DNA of 64,000 nt from Alkalihalobacillus pseudalcaliphilus. GTDB lineage: Bacteria; Bacillota; Bacilli; Bacillales; Bacillaceae_D. The notes beneath the pieces were generated by a model. That model worked only from the letters and a program-made list of their open reading frames with translations, did not search any database and was not told where the DNA came from. The stretch lies in contig LFJO01000006.1 in assembly GCA_001038565.1 (NCBI GenBank), positions 527,713-591,712 on the forward strand, in the 5' to 3' direction. Both the position numbers and the translations under genes were made by a program. Within the stretch, counting starts at the first letter, position 1. Every line of letters begins with the position of its first letter. Shown here in pieces: positions 30,198-40,606 of this stretch.

Positions 30198-31610
30198 TTA
30201 TACTTTTGCATGTGGATGTAATGTATCTGAGTAAATCTCTGTTGGATATTGCCCTGTAAAACAAGCTAAACATTGCCCGCAATTCGACTCTTGTTCAGAA
30301 CGACCAATACCTTTCATCAACCCTTCTGTTGATAAAAAGGCGAGCGTGTCAGCCCCCATCATCTCTCTCATTTCTTCGATTGAATACTGGGAGGCAATTA
30401 ACTCCTCGGTTGTTGACGTATCGATCCCATAAAAGCAAGGATTTTTAATGGGGGGTGAACTAATGCGAACATGAACCTCTAATGCCCCTGCATCTCTTAA
30501 CATTTTGACAATTCTTCGGCTCGTTGTACCTCGGACAATTGAATCATCGATCATCACAACACGTTTCCCTTCAACAACACCGCGAACAGCAGAAAGTTTC
30601 ATTTTCACCCCTTGCTCACGTAATTCCTGTGAGGGCTGAATAAAAGTACGACCAACATAACGATTTTTAATCATTCCGAGCTCATAAGGAATCCCTGTTT
30701 GTTCCGCATAACCAATCGCAGCTGAAATACTTGAATCTGGCACACCTGTAACAACGTCAGCTTCAACCGGCGCCTCTAAAGCAAGCTGCTTCCCTAAGCT
30801 TTTCCTTGCTGTATGCACATTAATCTCATCAACATTGCTGTCAGGTCTCGCAAAATATACATATTCCATCGAACAAATAGCTCGTGCTGATTTATTAACA
30901 AAACGTGTGGAACGTAAGCCAAACTCATCGATAATGACAAGCTCGCCTGGTTCAACCTCACGTTCAAAAGTCGCTCCAATCACATCAAACGCACATGTTT
31001 CAGAAGCAACAACATAGGCATCCCCCAAGCGACCAAGTGATAAGGGGCGTAATCCATTTGGATCAAGAGCAACCATCATTTGCCTTTCATTCATCACAAC
31101 AAAGGCATAAGCTCCTTTTAACATGGCTAACGCATTCCTCATTTGGTCCTCTAAATTGTAAAAGCCACTTCTTTTAATTAAATGCGCTAACACTTCTGTA
31201 TCGGAGGTTGATTGAAAAATGCTTCCTTGAGCCTCGAGCTGACGTTTCATATAATTGGCATTCACTAGATTACCGTTATGAGCAATCGCCAAGCTTCCCG
31301 TTTGTGAACGAAAGAGGAGAGGCTGCACATTAGCCAAGCCTCCACCACCTGCTGTTGCATATCGAACATGTCCGACAGCGTGATTGCCTTGAAGTTTCGT
31401 GAACGTGTCGGGATTGAATACATCATTCACAAGCCCAAGCCCTTTGTGAATTTTCAAATGCTCACCATCTGAAACAACGATACCTGCTCCTTCTTGACCA
31501 CGGTGCTGTAAACTGTGAAGCCCATAATAAGTAATCTGTGCAGCATCTTTATGTCCCCATACACCAAAAACGCCACATTCTTCGTTTAAGCCTTTGATTT
31601 CAGCAAACAT
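30198..31610 (-). CDS. purF: Amidophosphoribosyltransferase (glutamine PRPP amidotransferase)
   Basis: Committed first step, PRPP plus glutamine to phosphoribosylamine, feedback inhibited by nucleotides. 470 residues starting [12 protein letters not shown]. The 11-residue propeptide is cleaved in B. subtilis to expose catalytic Cys12, and the sequence here preserves this exactly. The C-terminal half has the PRPP loop [14 protein letters not shown]. Fe-S ligand cysteines appear in [10 protein letters not shown], matching the 4Fe-4S Bacillus type. The start overlaps purL by 25 bp. Confidence 0.98.
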   Translation of the reverse strand: MFAEIKGLNEECGVFGVWGHKDAAQITYYGLHSLQHRGQEGAGIVVSDGEHLKIHKGLGLVNDVFNPDTFTKLQGNHAVGHVRYATAGGGGLANVQPLLFRSQTGSLAIAHNGNLVNANYMKRQLEAQGSIFQSTSDTEVLAHLIKRSGFYNLEDQMRNALAMLKGAYAFVVMNERQMMVALDPNGLRPLSLGRLGDAYVVASETCAFDVIGATFEREVEPGELVIIDEFGLRSTRFVNKSARAICSMEYVYFARPDSNVDEINVHTARKSLGKQLALEAPVEADVVTGVPDSSISAAIGYAEQTGIPYELGMIKNRYVGRTFIQPSQELREQGVKMKLSAVRGVVEGKRVVMIDDSIVRGTTSRRIVKMLRDAGALEVHVRISSPPIKNPCFYGIDTSTTEELIASQYSIEEMREMMGADTLAFLSTEGLMKGIGRSEQESNCGQCLACFTGQYPTEIYSDTLHPHAKV

Positions 31611-33814
31611 GGAATAGCTCCTCTCCAAGCCTTCACAATTTCCTCTTGTGTCACATCAATAATGGGACTATTTGTTTCATCTTTTATGACTAGTTGAGCC
31701 GTATCCGTAACAAGTCCAATCTGTTTAGCCTCTGGAATGACCGCTTCAAAATCTGCACGATTCTCTGGGTTGATTGTCACAATAAAGCGAGATTGAGACT
31801 CTGCGAATAAAGCACTTACTGCTTCACCTTTAATTTGTACTTCTGCCCCCACAGATCCTGATGTCATTTTTTCAGCCAAAGCAACACTTAACCCGCCTTC
31901 TGCAACATCATGGGCAGAAGCAACAAGTTCTTGTTGAATGGCCGACAATAATTTGGCCTGCCTTTCTTTTTCGACATTCAAGTCGATAGCTGGGGCTTTC
32001 CCACTAATTTTTCCATTTAGCATTTTCTGTAGCTCACTACCACCGAATTCACTCTTTGTATCACCTATTAAATAAATAATGTCGCCGCTATTTTTAAATG
32101 ATTGAGTCGTAATATGCTTCGTATCCTCAATTAAACCGACCATACCAATGACTGGTGTCGGGTAAACCGCTTCTCCATTTGTCTCGTTATATAAAGAAAC
32201 ATTCCCACCGATCACAGGTGTTTCTAACACACGGCAAGCCTCACTCATACCATCTGTCGATTTTTCTAATTGCCAAAAAATTTCAGGCTTATCAGGACTC
32301 CCATAATTCAAGCAATCTGTTAATCCAAGTGGAACTCCTCCAGAACAAACAATATTACGGGCTGCTTCCGCGACAGCAATTTGGCCACCTACTTCAGGAT
32401 CAAGATATAAATAGCGAGAGTTGCAGTCTGTCGTCATTGCTAACGCTTTTTTCGAATCACGAATCCGTACAACAGCAGCATCCGATCCTGGACTAACCAC
32501 GGTGTTCGTTTGCACCATATAGTCATATTGCTCATAAACCCATTCCTTGCTTGCAATGGTCGGTTGTGCTAGCAGCATAAGTAAGGTTTCTTGTTTATCT
32601 GCAATAACAGGTAGCTCTGGTTCTAACTTTTGAAACTCTTGATAATAGGCTGGTACGCTTGAAGGTTTATGATAGACTGGTGCATCCTCGGCTAGTGCAT
32701 CTACCGGGATCTCACAAACGACTTCACCCTGATGGACTAAACGCAATGTTTTATCGTCTGTCACATGACCGACTTCTGCCCAAAGTAAACCCCAACGCTC
32801 AACAATCTCCTTAATCTCATCCTCTTGCCCCTTCTTGACAACGAGTAGCATTCTTTCTTGTGATTCAGACAGCATCATTTCATAAGGTGTCATCCCTTTT
32901 TCACGCTGTGGAATGAAATCAAGATTCATCTCAATCCCGGAACCTGCCTTACTTGCCATTTCAGCGGATGAGGATGTAAGACCTGCTGCCCCCATATCCT
33001 GAATCCCTACTAATGCCTCACATTTAACAAGCTCTAAACATGCTTCAAGTAAAAGTTTTTCCATAAATGGATCGCCCACTTGAACTGCTGGTCTTTTTGC
33101 CTCTGAGCCTTCACTTAACTCTTCTGATGCAAAGGTGGCACCGTGAATCCCATCACGTCCCGTGCTAGCTCCTACGTACATGACGGTATTACCTACACCT
33201 TTGGCCTGACCTTTTTGAATATCCTCATGATTAATTAACCCTACACACATCGCATTCACGAGTGGATTTCCGTCATAGCATGGGTCAAATTGAACTTCAC
33301 CACCAACCGTTGGTACACCTACACAATTTCCATATCCAGCAATACCCGCAACGACTTCTTCAAATAAATAACGAACCTTTGGTGAGGTTAACTCACCAAA
33401 ACGTAAAGAGTTTAATAACGAAATTGGACGAGCTCCCATTGAAAAAACATCTCGTAAAATACCACCGACACCTGTTGCGGCACCTTGGTATGGCTCAATT
33501 GCTGAAGGGTGGTTATGGCTCTCAATTTTGAATACAACGGCTTGTTCATCACCGATATCAATAATCCCCGCTCCTTCTCCAGGCCCTTGTAATACTTTTT
33601 CTCCATCAACGGGGAACTTTTTGAGTAATACCTTCGAGTTTTTATAGCTACAATGCTCGGACCACATTACCGAAAAAATACCTGTTTCTGTATAATTCGG
33701 GGCACGACCTAAAATACTCTCGACTAAGCCAAATTCCTCATCTGTTAAGCCCATACCTTGATATAATTTCTGCTCTTTCACTTGCGTTGCTGTTGGCTCA
33801 AGCTGTTGTAACAT
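31586..33814 (-). CDS. purL: Phosphoribosylformylglycinamidine synthase, large subunit
   Basis: Synthase subunit of the PurSQL complex (step 4). The 742 residues are the small Gram-positive type, which lacks the fused glutaminase. Seen: [21 protein letters not shown] (nucleotide site), [13 protein letters not shown] and [15 protein letters not shown]. It overlaps purQ by 17 bp and purF by 25 bp, which implies tight coupling. Confidence 0.98.
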   Translation of the reverse strand: MLQQLEPTATQVKEQKLYQGMGLTDEEFGLVESILGRAPNYTETGIFSVMWSEHCSYKNSKVLLKKFPVDGEKVLQGPGEGAGIIDIGDEQAVVFKIESHNHPSAIEPYQGAATGVGGILRDVFSMGARPISLLNSLRFGELTSPKVRYLFEEVVAGIAGYGNCVGVPTVGGEVQFDPCYDGNPLVNAMCVGLINHEDIQKGQAKGVGNTVMYVGASTGRDGIHGATFASEELSEGSEAKRPAVQVGDPFMEKLLLEACLELVKCEALVGIQDMGAAGLTSSSAEMASKAGSGIEMNLDFIPQREKGMTPYEMMLSESQERMLLVVKKGQEDEIKEIVERWGLLWAEVGHVTDDKTLRLVHQGEVVCEIPVDALAEDAPVYHKPSSVPAYYQEFQKLEPELPVIADKQETLLMLLAQPTIASKEWVYEQYDYMVQTNTVVSPGSDAAVVRIRDSKKALAMTTDCNSRYLYLDPEVGGQIAVAEAARNIVCSGGVPLGLTDCLNYGSPDKPEIFWQLEKSTDGMSEACRVLETPVIGGNVSLYNETNGEAVYPTPVIGMVGLIEDTKHITTQSFKNSGDIIYLIGDTKSEFGGSELQKMLNGKISGKAPAIDLNVEKERQAKLLSAIQQELVASAHDVAEGGLSVALAEKMTSGSVGAEVQIKGEAVSALFAESQSRFIVTINPENRADFEAVIPEAKQIGLVTDTAQLVIKDETNSPIIDVTQEEIVKAWRGAIPCLLKSKA

Positions 33815-34481
33815 GAGATTCCCTCCAATTTCGTAACATCGATTGAAATAATTTTAAGCCATCATCACTTCCTAGTAATGCTTCTACCGCTCTTTCAGGA
33901 TGCGGCATCATACCAAGGACATTTCCTTTTTCGTTCGTAATTCCTGCAATATGATTACGAGAACCATTAATAGCATCTACATATCGAAAGACGACTTGAT
34001 TATTTTTTTCGATAGTTGCTAACGTTTCTTCGTCACATTCATAATTGCCCTCTCCATGAGCAACTGGAATGGTAACTACTTCACCTTTAGCGTAACCAGT
34101 CGTAAATAAAGTTTCATTGTTCTCCACTTGTAATTGGACCGGGCGGCAAATAAATTTTAAGCCTTCATTCCTTTTCATAGCACCTGGTAATAGACCCGCC
34201 TCTAGCAAAATTTGAAATCCATTACATACACCGAGTACAGGTGTACCTGCTTTGGCTGCTTCAATAACCGCGTTCATGACCTTTGAAAATCTTGCAATCG
34301 CACCAGAACGTAGATAATCGCCATATGAGAATCCACCAGGTAATAAAATACCATCAAATCCATCTAAGGAAGCTTCATCATGCCAGACGTATTCAACCTC
34401 TGCTCCAAGTCCATCCTGAATAGCATGGAACATATCTGAATCACAATTGGATCCAGGAAAAACGATGACGGCAAACCTCAT
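33798..34481 (-). CDS. purQ: Phosphoribosylformylglycinamidine synthase, glutaminase subunit
   Basis: Class I glutaminase that supplies ammonia to PurL. 227 residues with [24 protein letters not shown], nucleophile Cys in VCNGFQIL and the His/Glu pair in [10 protein letters not shown]. It overlaps purS by 4 bp (ATGA). Confidence 0.98.
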   Translation of the reverse strand: MRFAVIVFPGSNCDSDMFHAIQDGLGAEVEYVWHDEASLDGFDGILLPGGFSYGDYLRSGAIARFSKVMNAVIEAAKAGTPVLGVCNGFQILLEAGLLPGAMKRNEGLKFICRPVQLQVENNETLFTTGYAKGEVVTIPVAHGEGNYECDEETLATIEKNNQVVFRYVDAINGSRNHIAGITNEKGNVLGMMPHPERAVEALLGSDDGLKLFQSMLRNWRESHVTTA

Positions 34482-34729
34482 GACGGCACAACCTCCTCAA
34501 CTTCAAAACGATAGTCTTCTATAACTGTATTAGCGAGGATTTTTTCACACATTTCTTTCACACGCTCTTCAACATTTGCTGTTTTCTCTACTTGCAATTC
34601 TAAGTATTTACCAATACGTACATCTTGAACTTCTTGATAGTTCATCGTGTGAAGAGCTCCTTTAACAGCAACCCCTTGTGGATCTAGTACACTCTCTCTT
34701 AATGTAACAAACACTTTTACTTTTAACAT
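34478..34729 (-). CDS. purS: Phosphoribosylformylglycinamidine synthase subunit PurS
   Basis: Small 83-residue bridging subunit that joins PurL and Pur[20 protein letters not shown] is the family signature. An AGGAGG ribosome binding site lies 8 nt before the ATG. In B. subtilis purC and purS adjoin, but here 420 bp with repeat DNA separate them. Confidence 0.97.
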   Translation of the reverse strand: MLKVKVFVTLRESVLDPQGVAVKGALHTMNYQEVQDVRIGKYLELQVEKTANVEERVKEMCEKILANTVIEDYRFEVEEVVPS

Positions 34730-34749
34730 GAATGAATCCTCCTAATAGG

Positions 34750-34810
34750 TTTGTATAAAGTTGCTTGGGTGCGATAGTTTGTGCCTTGAAGTTAGCTGGT
34801 CATTTATTTT
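34750..34810. repeat. Remnant of the right end of element C, inverted
   Basis: TTGTGCCTTGAAGTTAGCTG and onward (34779-34809) matches the reverse complement of 39411-39441 at 27 of 31 bases. The preceding GGGTGCGATAGT resembles the reverse complement of the C4 end at about 55960-55978. Array B3 follows. Confidence 0.6.
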
Positions 34811-34848
34811 GCGATAGATGACTTTAACAGAATATTGCTACCCTTTTG

Positions 34849-34985
34849 TTCACTCGTAACCCCGCGATTCAGCGTTTGCTCGGGCTTTCTCTCTTTTTCT
34901 GCTCGCAACCCAGCGATTCCACATTTGCCAGGAATTGCACTTTTTTTCTCCCGTACCCCCGCGATCGCTCATGCTTGCACTCTCT
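34849..34985. repeat. Array B3, decayed 51-bp family B units inside the purine operon
   Basis: CGTAACCCCGCGATTCAGCG then GCTCGGGCTTTCTC (34878), and a second unit starting GCCAGGAATTGC (34927, 49 bp later), followed by CGTACCCCCGCGATCGC. The units have the family B layout but several substitutions and small deletions. They lie between purS and purC. Confidence 0.7.
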
Positions 34986-35151
34986 TTTTCCTTCAATAAA
35001 CCGTGCCCTCGGTTTTAACGAGGCTCTTTACACACTCACATCTCCAAGTATCCCCATACTTATGAGTAATTCTCATCCATTACACGCGATAATAATCGTA
35101 CATCTCCTGCTACCAAAGGGTTTTAACCCTTCTTCTAGACAAGGTCTCCGA

Positions 35152-35865
35152 TTACGAAAACTGTGTTAAGCGAGTCAGGATTTCTGAATAACCTTCTTGT
35201 AAGCTACCTAAATTACGTCTAAATAAGTCTTTATCAAAACGTTGATTCGTTTCTTTGTCCCACAGTCTACACGTGTCAGGTGAAATTTCATCTGCTAGTA
35301 AAAGTTCACCTGATTGGGTACGACCAAATTCAAGCTTAAAATCTACTAATCTAATTTGAATATGAGAGAATATCTCGATTAAATGTTCATTAACGGCTAA
35401 TGCCATGTCCTTTAATTTTTGTACTTCAGCATCCGTAGCAGCTTCCAAAAAGTCAATATGTGCCTCTGTGATAAGAGGGTCCCCCAATGCGTCGTCCTTA
35501 TAGTAGAACTCAACGATTGGTTTTCGTAAAAAGGTCCCTTCTTTTACTCCAAGACGTTTTGACAGACTTCCTGCTACGATATTTCGTACAACAACTTCGA
35601 GCGGAACAATTTCCACTTTTTGAACAAGCTGTTCCACTTCCGACAATCGTTCGATAAAATGGCTCGGAATGCCTCTTGTTTTCAACTGAGTAAAAATGAG
35701 TGTAGAAATTTCATTATTTAAACGAGCTTTCCCCTCAAGCGTATCTTTCTTTTCCCCATTAAAAGCTGTTGCATCATCTTTATATTGAACCCAAAGGACA
35801 TTTTCTTGCTCTGTTCGATAGATTTTCTTTGCTTTTCCTTCATATAAAAGCTCTAGCTTATTCAT
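35152..35865 (-). CDS. purC: SAICAR synthase
   Basis: Purine step 8, ATP-dependent ligation of aspartate to CAIR. 237 residues with the N-terminal LLYEGKAKKIY, VVVRNIVAGSL and DEISPDTCRLWD motifs. Of two adjacent ATG codons the second (35865) has the better spacing to GGAGG; 35868 is possible. 165 bp separate it from purB. Confidence 0.97.
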   Translation of the reverse strand: MNKLELLYEGKAKKIYRTEQENVLWVQYKDDATAFNGEKKDTLEGKARLNNEISTLIFTQLKTRGIPSHFIERLSEVEQLVQKVEIVPLEVVVRNIVAGSLSKRLGVKEGTFLRKPIVEFYYKDDALGDPLITEAHIDFLEAATDAEVQKLKDMALAVNEHLIEIFSHIQIRLVDFKLEFGRTQSGELLLADEISPDTCRLWDKETNQRFDKDLFRRNLGSLQEGYSEILTRLTQFS

Positions 35866-35975
35866 CATGTCCCTCCGCATTTACGTAAAAGTTTAAGTTA
35901 TTACGAGCATTCTTTCGACACTGTCAATTCCGAAAATTCAGTATATATTTTTATGATTTGATATCGATTTTAATC

Positions 35976-36014
35976 GAGCGGGCTGACGATCATTCCGTCT
36001 CATCATACCCGCTC
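35976..36014 (-). other. Hairpin between purB and purC
   Basis: GAGCGGG (35976-35982) pairs with CCCGCTC (36008-36014), with TGACGATCATTCCGTCTCATCA partly self-complementary inside (split at the loop). No T tract follows on the minus strand, so it is probably not a terminator. It may be an mRNA processing or stability element. Confidence 0.4.
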
Positions 36015-36030
36015 TTAACAGCTCTTCTAT

Positions 36031-37329
36031 TTATTTATCCAGGTCTAATCGTGTAAAAATCGTGTCGACATGTTTTAAATGATGCTCATAATTAAAGCAG
36101 TCTTCAATTTCTTCAGCTGATAATACGGAAGTGATCTGTTCTTCTGCCTCAATTAATTCGCGGAATTGAACACCACGCTCCCACGCTTCCATCGCCTTCG
36201 GTTGAACAAGGTCATATGCTTCTTCACGAGCAAAGCCTTTATCGATTAAAGATAGGAGAACACGTTGTGAATAAATTAAACCATACGTTCTTGTCATGTT
36301 TCGCTTCATGTTATCTGGGAATACCGTTAAGTTTTTAACGATGTTACCAAATCGATTCAACATATAATTTAAAGCAATCGTTGCATCGGGTAAGATAATT
36401 CTTTCTGCAGATGAGTGTGAAATATCACGCTCATGCCATAACGGTACATTCTCATAAGCAGTAAGCATATGACCACGAATGACGCGGGCTAAACCTGTCA
36501 TATTCTCTGATCCAATAGGGTTTCGCTTGTGAGGCATAGCGGATGAACCCTTTTGACCTTTGGCAAATGCTTCTTCAACCTCGCGTGTTTCACTTTTTTG
36601 TAATCCGCGAATTTCTACTGCAAATTTTTCAATAGATGTCGCAATTAATGCTAAAGTTCCCATGTAGTCAGCGTGACGATCACGCTGTAAAGTTTGTGTT
36701 GAGATCGGGGCAGCCTGTAGTCCTAATTTTTCACAAACGATTTGCTCTACGGCTGGATTAATGTTGGCATATGTACCAACTGCCCCAGACAATTTTCCAA
36801 AGCGAACACCTTCTGCTGCCGCTTTAAAACGCTCAATATTGCGCTTCATTTCCTCATACCATAAGCCTAACTTCAAACCAAATGTTGTTGGTTCAGCATG
36901 GACACCGTGGGTACGCCCCATCATAACCGTGTACTTATGCTCGATAGCTTTATTTTTAATAACGTCGAGGAATTTCTCTAGGTCCTGTAATAAAATTTCA
37001 TTGGCTTGCTTTAATAAATAAGAAAGAGCTGTATCGACAACATCTGTTGACGTCAATCCGTAATGAACCCACTTTTTCTCTTCGCCTAATGTTTCCGATA
37101 CTGCACGTGTGAAGGCAACGACATCATGGCGAGTTTCTTGCTCGATTTCTAAAATTCTATTTACATCGAAGCTGGCATTTTCACGGATTTTTTGAACATC
37201 CTCTTTAGGAATTTCGCCTAGCTCGGCCCAAGCCTCACATGCTACAATTTCTACTTCTAACCATGCTTGATAACGGTTTTGCTCCGTCCAAATTTTGCCC
37301 ATTTCTGGTCGTGTATAACGTTCAATCAT
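36031..37329 (-). CDS. purB: Adenylosuccinate lyase
   Basis: Acts twice in purine synthesis: SAICAR to AICAR plus fumarate, and adenylosuccinate to AMP. 432 residues of the fumarase/aspartase superfamily. The signature loop [15 protein letters not shown] is near residue 262, with [11 protein letters not shown] earlier. The ATG at 37329 follows GGGAGG; the longer open frame adds five residues without a site. Confidence 0.98.
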   Translation of the reverse strand: MIERYTRPEMGKIWTEQNRYQAWLEVEIVACEAWAELGEIPKEDVQKIRENASFDVNRILEIEQETRHDVVAFTRAVSETLGEEKKWVHYGLTSTDVVDTALSYLLKQANEILLQDLEKFLDVIKNKAIEHKYTVMMGRTHGVHAEPTTFGLKLGLWYEEMKRNIERFKAAAEGVRFGKLSGAVGTYANINPAVEQIVCEKLGLQAAPISTQTLQRDRHADYMGTLALIATSIEKFAVEIRGLQKSETREVEEAFAKGQKGSSAMPHKRNPIGSENMTGLARVIRGHMLTAYENVPLWHERDISHSSAERIILPDATIALNYMLNRFGNIVKNLTVFPDNMKRNMTRTYGLIYSQRVLLSLIDKGFAREEAYDLVQPKAMEAWERGVQFRELIEAEEQITSVLSAEEIEDCFNYEHHLKHVDTIFTRLDLDK

Positions 37330-37367
37330 CTTAATTCCTCCCATTAACTATGTACGTACTTCATCTA

Positions 37368-38483
37368 TTATGAGCGTTCATCCATTTTTTGCAACGCTTC
37401 TTCGATCGTTTTACCCATTACGGTTAAATGTCCCATCTTTCTTTTCTCTTTTACTTCCACTTTCCCGTATAAATGAAGTTTGATGTCTTTTAATTTCCAA
37501 CGTTCTTCTAATAATGGTGCTAGATCCTCACCTAATAGATTCTCCATCACAACAGGCTTGTGTAAAGTTGTTTCACCTAATGGCCAACCACACACTGCTC
37601 GAATATGCTGCTCGAATTGCGAAGTTTCGCATGCTTCGATTGTATAATGTCCCGAATTATGAGGTCTTGGCGCTAACTCATTCACATATAATGTGCCATC
37701 TTTTCCAACAAAAAATTCGACCGCTAACGTTCCAACAAGTTGAAGCCCCTCTGCTATAGTCAAAGCAATCTCTCTTGCTTGAGTTTGTATTTCTTCTGAA
37801 ACACGTGCAGGGACAATGGAGCGATATAAAATATTGTGGCGATGGATATTCTCGGCAACCGGGAACGTTTTTACTTCTCCTCGAGTCGAACGCGTGACAA
37901 TCACCGAAACCTCACATCGAAAATCAATCCATGCTTCTAATACGAGTTCCTGATTTTGCACCCAATCCGATGCTACTTCTCTTAATTGCTCTTCATGCCG
38001 AACAATGACTTGGCCCTTTCCATCATAACCACCTGTGCATGTTTTGAGCACAGCCGGAAAGCCGATTTTTTGAGCAGCAGCTTCCATATCTTCATTTGAT
38101 AAAATAGCTGCATGTGGAACGACAGGCATACCAAGGGCTGCAACTGTTTGCTTTTCCTTTAAGCGATGCTGGGTCACTTTTAACAATTGGTCACCTTGAG
38201 GAAAATCACATTTCCGTGCAATCCACGCTGCCGTCTCTTGGTCAATATTTTCAAATTCATATGTCACAAGATCTGACACATCTGCAAGCAATTTTGCTCC
38301 TTCTAGATCATCATACGCTTTTTCTATTTGAACATCTGCTACCTGCCCACATGGTGAATCAGGGTTGGGCTCTAACACCGCAATACGATAGCCCATTTGT
38401 CTAGCAGATAGTGCCATCATTCTCCCTAGTTGTCCGCCACCAATAATTCCGATTGTTGCTCCTGGCTGTAATGGTTGCTTCAT
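37368..38483 (-). CDS. purK: N5-carboxyaminoimidazole ribonucleotide synthase
   Basis: Makes N5-CAIR from AIR, bicarbonate and ATP. ATP-grasp protein of 371 residues with N-terminal [27 protein letters not shown] (ATP loop) and [17 protein letters not shown]. It overlaps purE by 4 bp. Confidence 0.98.
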   Translation of the reverse strand: MKQPLQPGATIGIIGGGQLGRMMALSARQMGYRIAVLEPNPDSPCGQVADVQIEKAYDDLEGAKLLADVSDLVTYEFENIDQETAAWIARKCDFPQGDQLLKVTQHRLKEKQTVAALGMPVVPHAAILSNEDMEAAAQKIGFPAVLKTCTGGYDGKGQVIVRHEEQLREVASDWVQNQELVLEAWIDFRCEVSVIVTRSTRGEVKTFPVAENIHRHNILYRSIVPARVSEEIQTQAREIALTIAEGLQLVGTLAVEFFVGKDGTLYVNELAPRPHNSGHYTIEACETSQFEQHIRAVCGWPLGETTLHKPVVMENLLGEDLAPLLEERWKLKDIKLHLYGKVEVKEKRKMGHLTVMGKTIEEALQKMDERS

Positions 38484-38965
38484 AATGTGTCACTACTTTC
38501 TAAAACTTGTTGCTTCGTTTTTTGACGACGTTCTGTTAGTCGTTCAGCTACTCCATCATCAAAAGCACCTAAAATTTCAGCCGCTAATAGTCCTGCGTTT
38601 GTCGCACCAGCGTTTCCAATTGCAACGGTCGCTACAGGTACCCCTCCTGGCATTTGCACGATTGAAAATAAAGAATCTAAGCCTTGAAGTGCTTTCGATT
38701 GTACAGGAACACCGATAACAGGTAATGTTGTTTTCGCTGCAACCATACCAGGCAAATGCGCTGCACCACCTGCACCAGCGATTATGACTTTAAGACCGTT
38801 ACCCCTTGCTTCTTCCGCATATTGAAACATGAAATCAGGTGTTCGATGTGCAGATACCACCTTCTTTTCATAAGGAATCTCTAATTCTTCTAAGACATGA
38901 CACGTGAGCTTCATCGTTTCCCAATCTGACGTACTTCCCATAATGACACCGACAAGTGGCTTCAT
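38480..38965 (-). CDS. purE: N5-CAIR mutase
   Basis: Converts N5-CAIR to CAIR. 161 residues with GSTSDWETM, catalytic SAHRTP and [10 protein letters not shown], the class I PurE set that works with PurK. It is the first gene of the operon. The ATG at 38965 has GGGAGAG 7 nt upstream. Its leader runs back to a guanine riboswitch at 39585-39654, but a family C repeat fills most of the gap. Confidence 0.98.
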   Translation of the reverse strand: MKPLVGVIMGSTSDWETMKLTCHVLEELEIPYEKKVVSAHRTPDFMFQYAEEARGNGLKVIIAGAGGAAHLPGMVAAKTTLPVIGVPVQSKALQGLDSLFSIVQMPGGVPVATVAIGNAGATNAGLLAAEILGAFDDGVAERLTERRQKTKQQVLESSDTL

Positions 38966-39063
38966 GAACATCTCTCCCAAAGGTTTATTTCATTCTATAA
39001 AGATAGTAGTTTATTAGGCTATTGCTACTTTACTTGGTAGCTTTTTAATTTCATCTATTTTGA

Positions 39064-39465
39064 TTGAAAGTGATACTAATGATTGGGTGCGGATTTCTAC
39101 TTACCGCTACAGAAAATCATACTCCGAGACAATCACGTGGCGCTGAGCTAATCGGCGAAGCCAGCGGATCTCAGCTCTACCACTACGTCCCACGGGAGTC
39201 CCGCATGACTCGCCCGCTGGGGGCTGCTCATTCTCAAGTACAAATTGCCTTCATTAAAAAGAAATAACAACAAAAACAAAGTGAATGAAAAGCCACCAAG
39301 CTAAAGTCAATATCCAACTTTCGTGTTTGTTGGTGACAAGTTGCTCAGCAAGTCATCATAGAAGTTTTGTATGAGAAGTGTACGAACCAAGAAGCTTGCT
39401 CCAACCCAAGAAATGAATGACCAATTAACCTCAAGGCACAACCCATCTCCCCTAAGTAATACAAA
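39064..39465. repeat. Dispersed element C, copy C2, inside the purE leader
   Basis: Contains the three hairpin blocks of C1 with changes: CGGA...CCGCTACAGAAAAT...TCCG, then GTGG-CGCTGAG...CTCAGC-CCAC, then CACCAA...TTGGTG. Two of these show paired changes relative to C1. The right end GGCACAACCCATCTCCCCTA resembles 55967-55980 in C4 and, inverted, 34764-34785. On the minus strand it lies between the riboswitch terminator and purE. Confidence 0.75.
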
Positions 39466-39532
39466 AAAAGCATAGAATTAGACCCTTTATCATCGATAAT
39501 TTCGAGAGAAAGTAAGCTAATTCTACGCTTTT
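39463..39532 (-). terminator. Riboswitch-controlled attenuator of the purine operon
   Basis: AAGCGTAGAATTAG pairs with CTAATTCTATGCTT across a 28-nt loop, followed by TTTTTTT on the minus strand. It lies 50 nt downstream of the guanine aptamer, as expected for an OFF switch in which ligand binding allows this terminator to form. Confidence 0.9.
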
Positions 39533-39584
39533 AGGCAGACGGAAATCATCTAAATGCTTCGTTAAGATGATAGTGTCAAACTTC

Positions 39585-39654
39585 CCCTCATAGTCTAACG
39601 ATTTACGGTCATTAGGTAGAAACTTTTGGGCCTTATCCCCAGGATTATATGAGG
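39585..39654 (-). promoter_or_regulatory. Guanine (purine) riboswitch aptamer
   Basis: Read on the minus strand it has P1 CCTCATA/TATGAGG, then ATAATCCTGGGGAT, the conserved core AAGTTTCTACC, the second hairpin TAATGACCGTAAATCGTTA and GACTATGAGG. The residue that selects guanine (C74 in the B. subtilis xpt numbering) is the C of GACTATG, consistent with guanine or hypoxanthine rather than adenine. It controls the purE operon through the terminator at 39463-39532. Confidence 0.96.
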
Positions 39655-39684
39655 TAATTTCGTATTTATCTTGTTTTCACCTTC

Positions 39685-39714
39685 ATCTTACAAGTAACAC
39701 ATTAAAATGTCAAC
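39685..39714 (-). promoter_or_regulatory. Promoter of the purine operon
   Basis: TTGACA (39714-39709) and TAAGAT (39690-39685), spaced 17 bp, a sigma-A type promoter 30 bp upstream of the riboswitch. Confidence 0.9.
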
Positions 39715-39715
39715 G

Positions 39716-39760
39716 AAAAATCGAACGTTTTGATCAAAACAAATTTTATCGTTCGCCTTC
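39716..39760 (-). promoter_or_regulatory. PurR operator (two inverted PurBoxes)
   Basis: GGCGAACGATAAAA and AACGTTCGATTTTT (minus strand) form the inverted CGAAC...GTTCG arrangement with about 16 bp between them. They lie just upstream of the -35 box and overlap the 3' end of yebG. This is the layout of the B. subtilis pur operator, where PurR binding is relieved by PRPP. Confidence 0.88.
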
Positions 39761-39955
39761 TACTAATATTCCTTCAAACATAATTTGTTGTTTAAATGGT
39801 TCGTAGTGGACATTTTGTCCTTGTTTCTCCTCAGAGAATACAGGTTTTTCAATTCGTCTCACTGGTTGATAGCCTTCTTTTGCCATTCTATCGAGACAAT
39901 CTGAAATGGTTTCCCCATCTTGTACTTCAAATCGCATTTTTTTCTTTTTACTCAT
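39746..39955 (-). CDS. yebG: NETI motif-containing protein YebG
   Basis: Small protein of 69 residues, rich in Lys at the start (MSKKKKMRFEV). The stretch GETISDCLDRMAKEGYQPVRRIEKPVF is characteristic of this Bacillus family (here GETI in place of NETI). In B. subtilis the gene also lies directly upstream of purE. Function is unknown. The PurR operator overlaps its last codons. Confidence 0.88.
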   Translation of the reverse strand: MSKKKKMRFEVQDGETISDCLDRMAKEGYQPVRRIEKPVFSEEKQGQNVHYEPFKQQIMFEGILVEGER

Positions 39956-40036
39956 GTTATTATCTCTGCCTCACCTTCATGAAATGCCTATTGCTTATCT
40001 ATCTATTGTAGTTCCCATACTTAGAGCTGACAACAC

Positions 40037-40606
40037 CTACTCGGTCTCAGATGGGCGAGGTATAAAACGATTTCGTTTTTCAAACACATCTTGATAATTG
40101 GTATCTGCCTTTAATGCCCTCTCTTCAGACTTGATTCGAATCGAAAGAATGAGCAGATTTAAGCTAGAAAAAATGAGTGCCGTCCAATACGCCTGGAAAA
40201 TGAGTGGCAAACATAATAGCTCAATGACGACAACAACATAATTGGGGTGCCGCATAAATTGATAAGGACCTTTCGTAATGACTTTAGCTCCTGGTAAAAC
40301 AATAATACGCGTATTCCAATAACGACCGAGTGACGTAAGTGCCCAAATCCGAATCATTTGAGCAATAATGAATAAACAAAAAGGTACTGCCGCCCAACTA
40401 GTAAGCTGGGGTTGCTTCCAGACCATTTCTGCTATTAACGCAAAAAAGAAACCTATATGCATAAGAACCATGAAGGGGTAATGCTCTTTACCAACTTCAA
40501 AGGCCCCTTGTGCCTCCATCCACTTCTTATTTCGGTTAGCAATGACTACTTCAAATAATCGTTGCACCATAATACTACCTATAAATAAATAGACCCATAC
40601 ACTCAA
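40037..40606 (-). CDS. bpsB: Isoprenylcysteine carboxyl methyltransferase family protein, BpsB-like
   Basis: Membrane methyltransferase of about 189 residues with several hydrophobic segments and the C-terminal ICMT signature VITKGPYQFMRHPNYVVVV. In B. subtilis BpsB (YpbQ) methylates alkylpyrones made by BpsA, and the same pair is found here. The likely start is the TTG at 40606, which overlaps the bpsA stop (TTGA) and has GGGGTGG upstream. A TTG at 40621 is the alternative. Confidence 0.88.
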   Translation of the reverse strand: MSVWVYLFIGSIMVQRLFEVVIANRNKKWMEAQGAFEVGKEHYPFMVLMHIGFFFALIAEMVWKQPQLTSWAAVPFCLFIIAQMIRIWALTSLGRYWNTRIIVLPGAKVITKGPYQFMRHPNYVVVVIELLCLPLIFQAYWTALIFSSLNLLILSIRIKSEERALKADTNYQDVFEKRNRFIPRPSETE

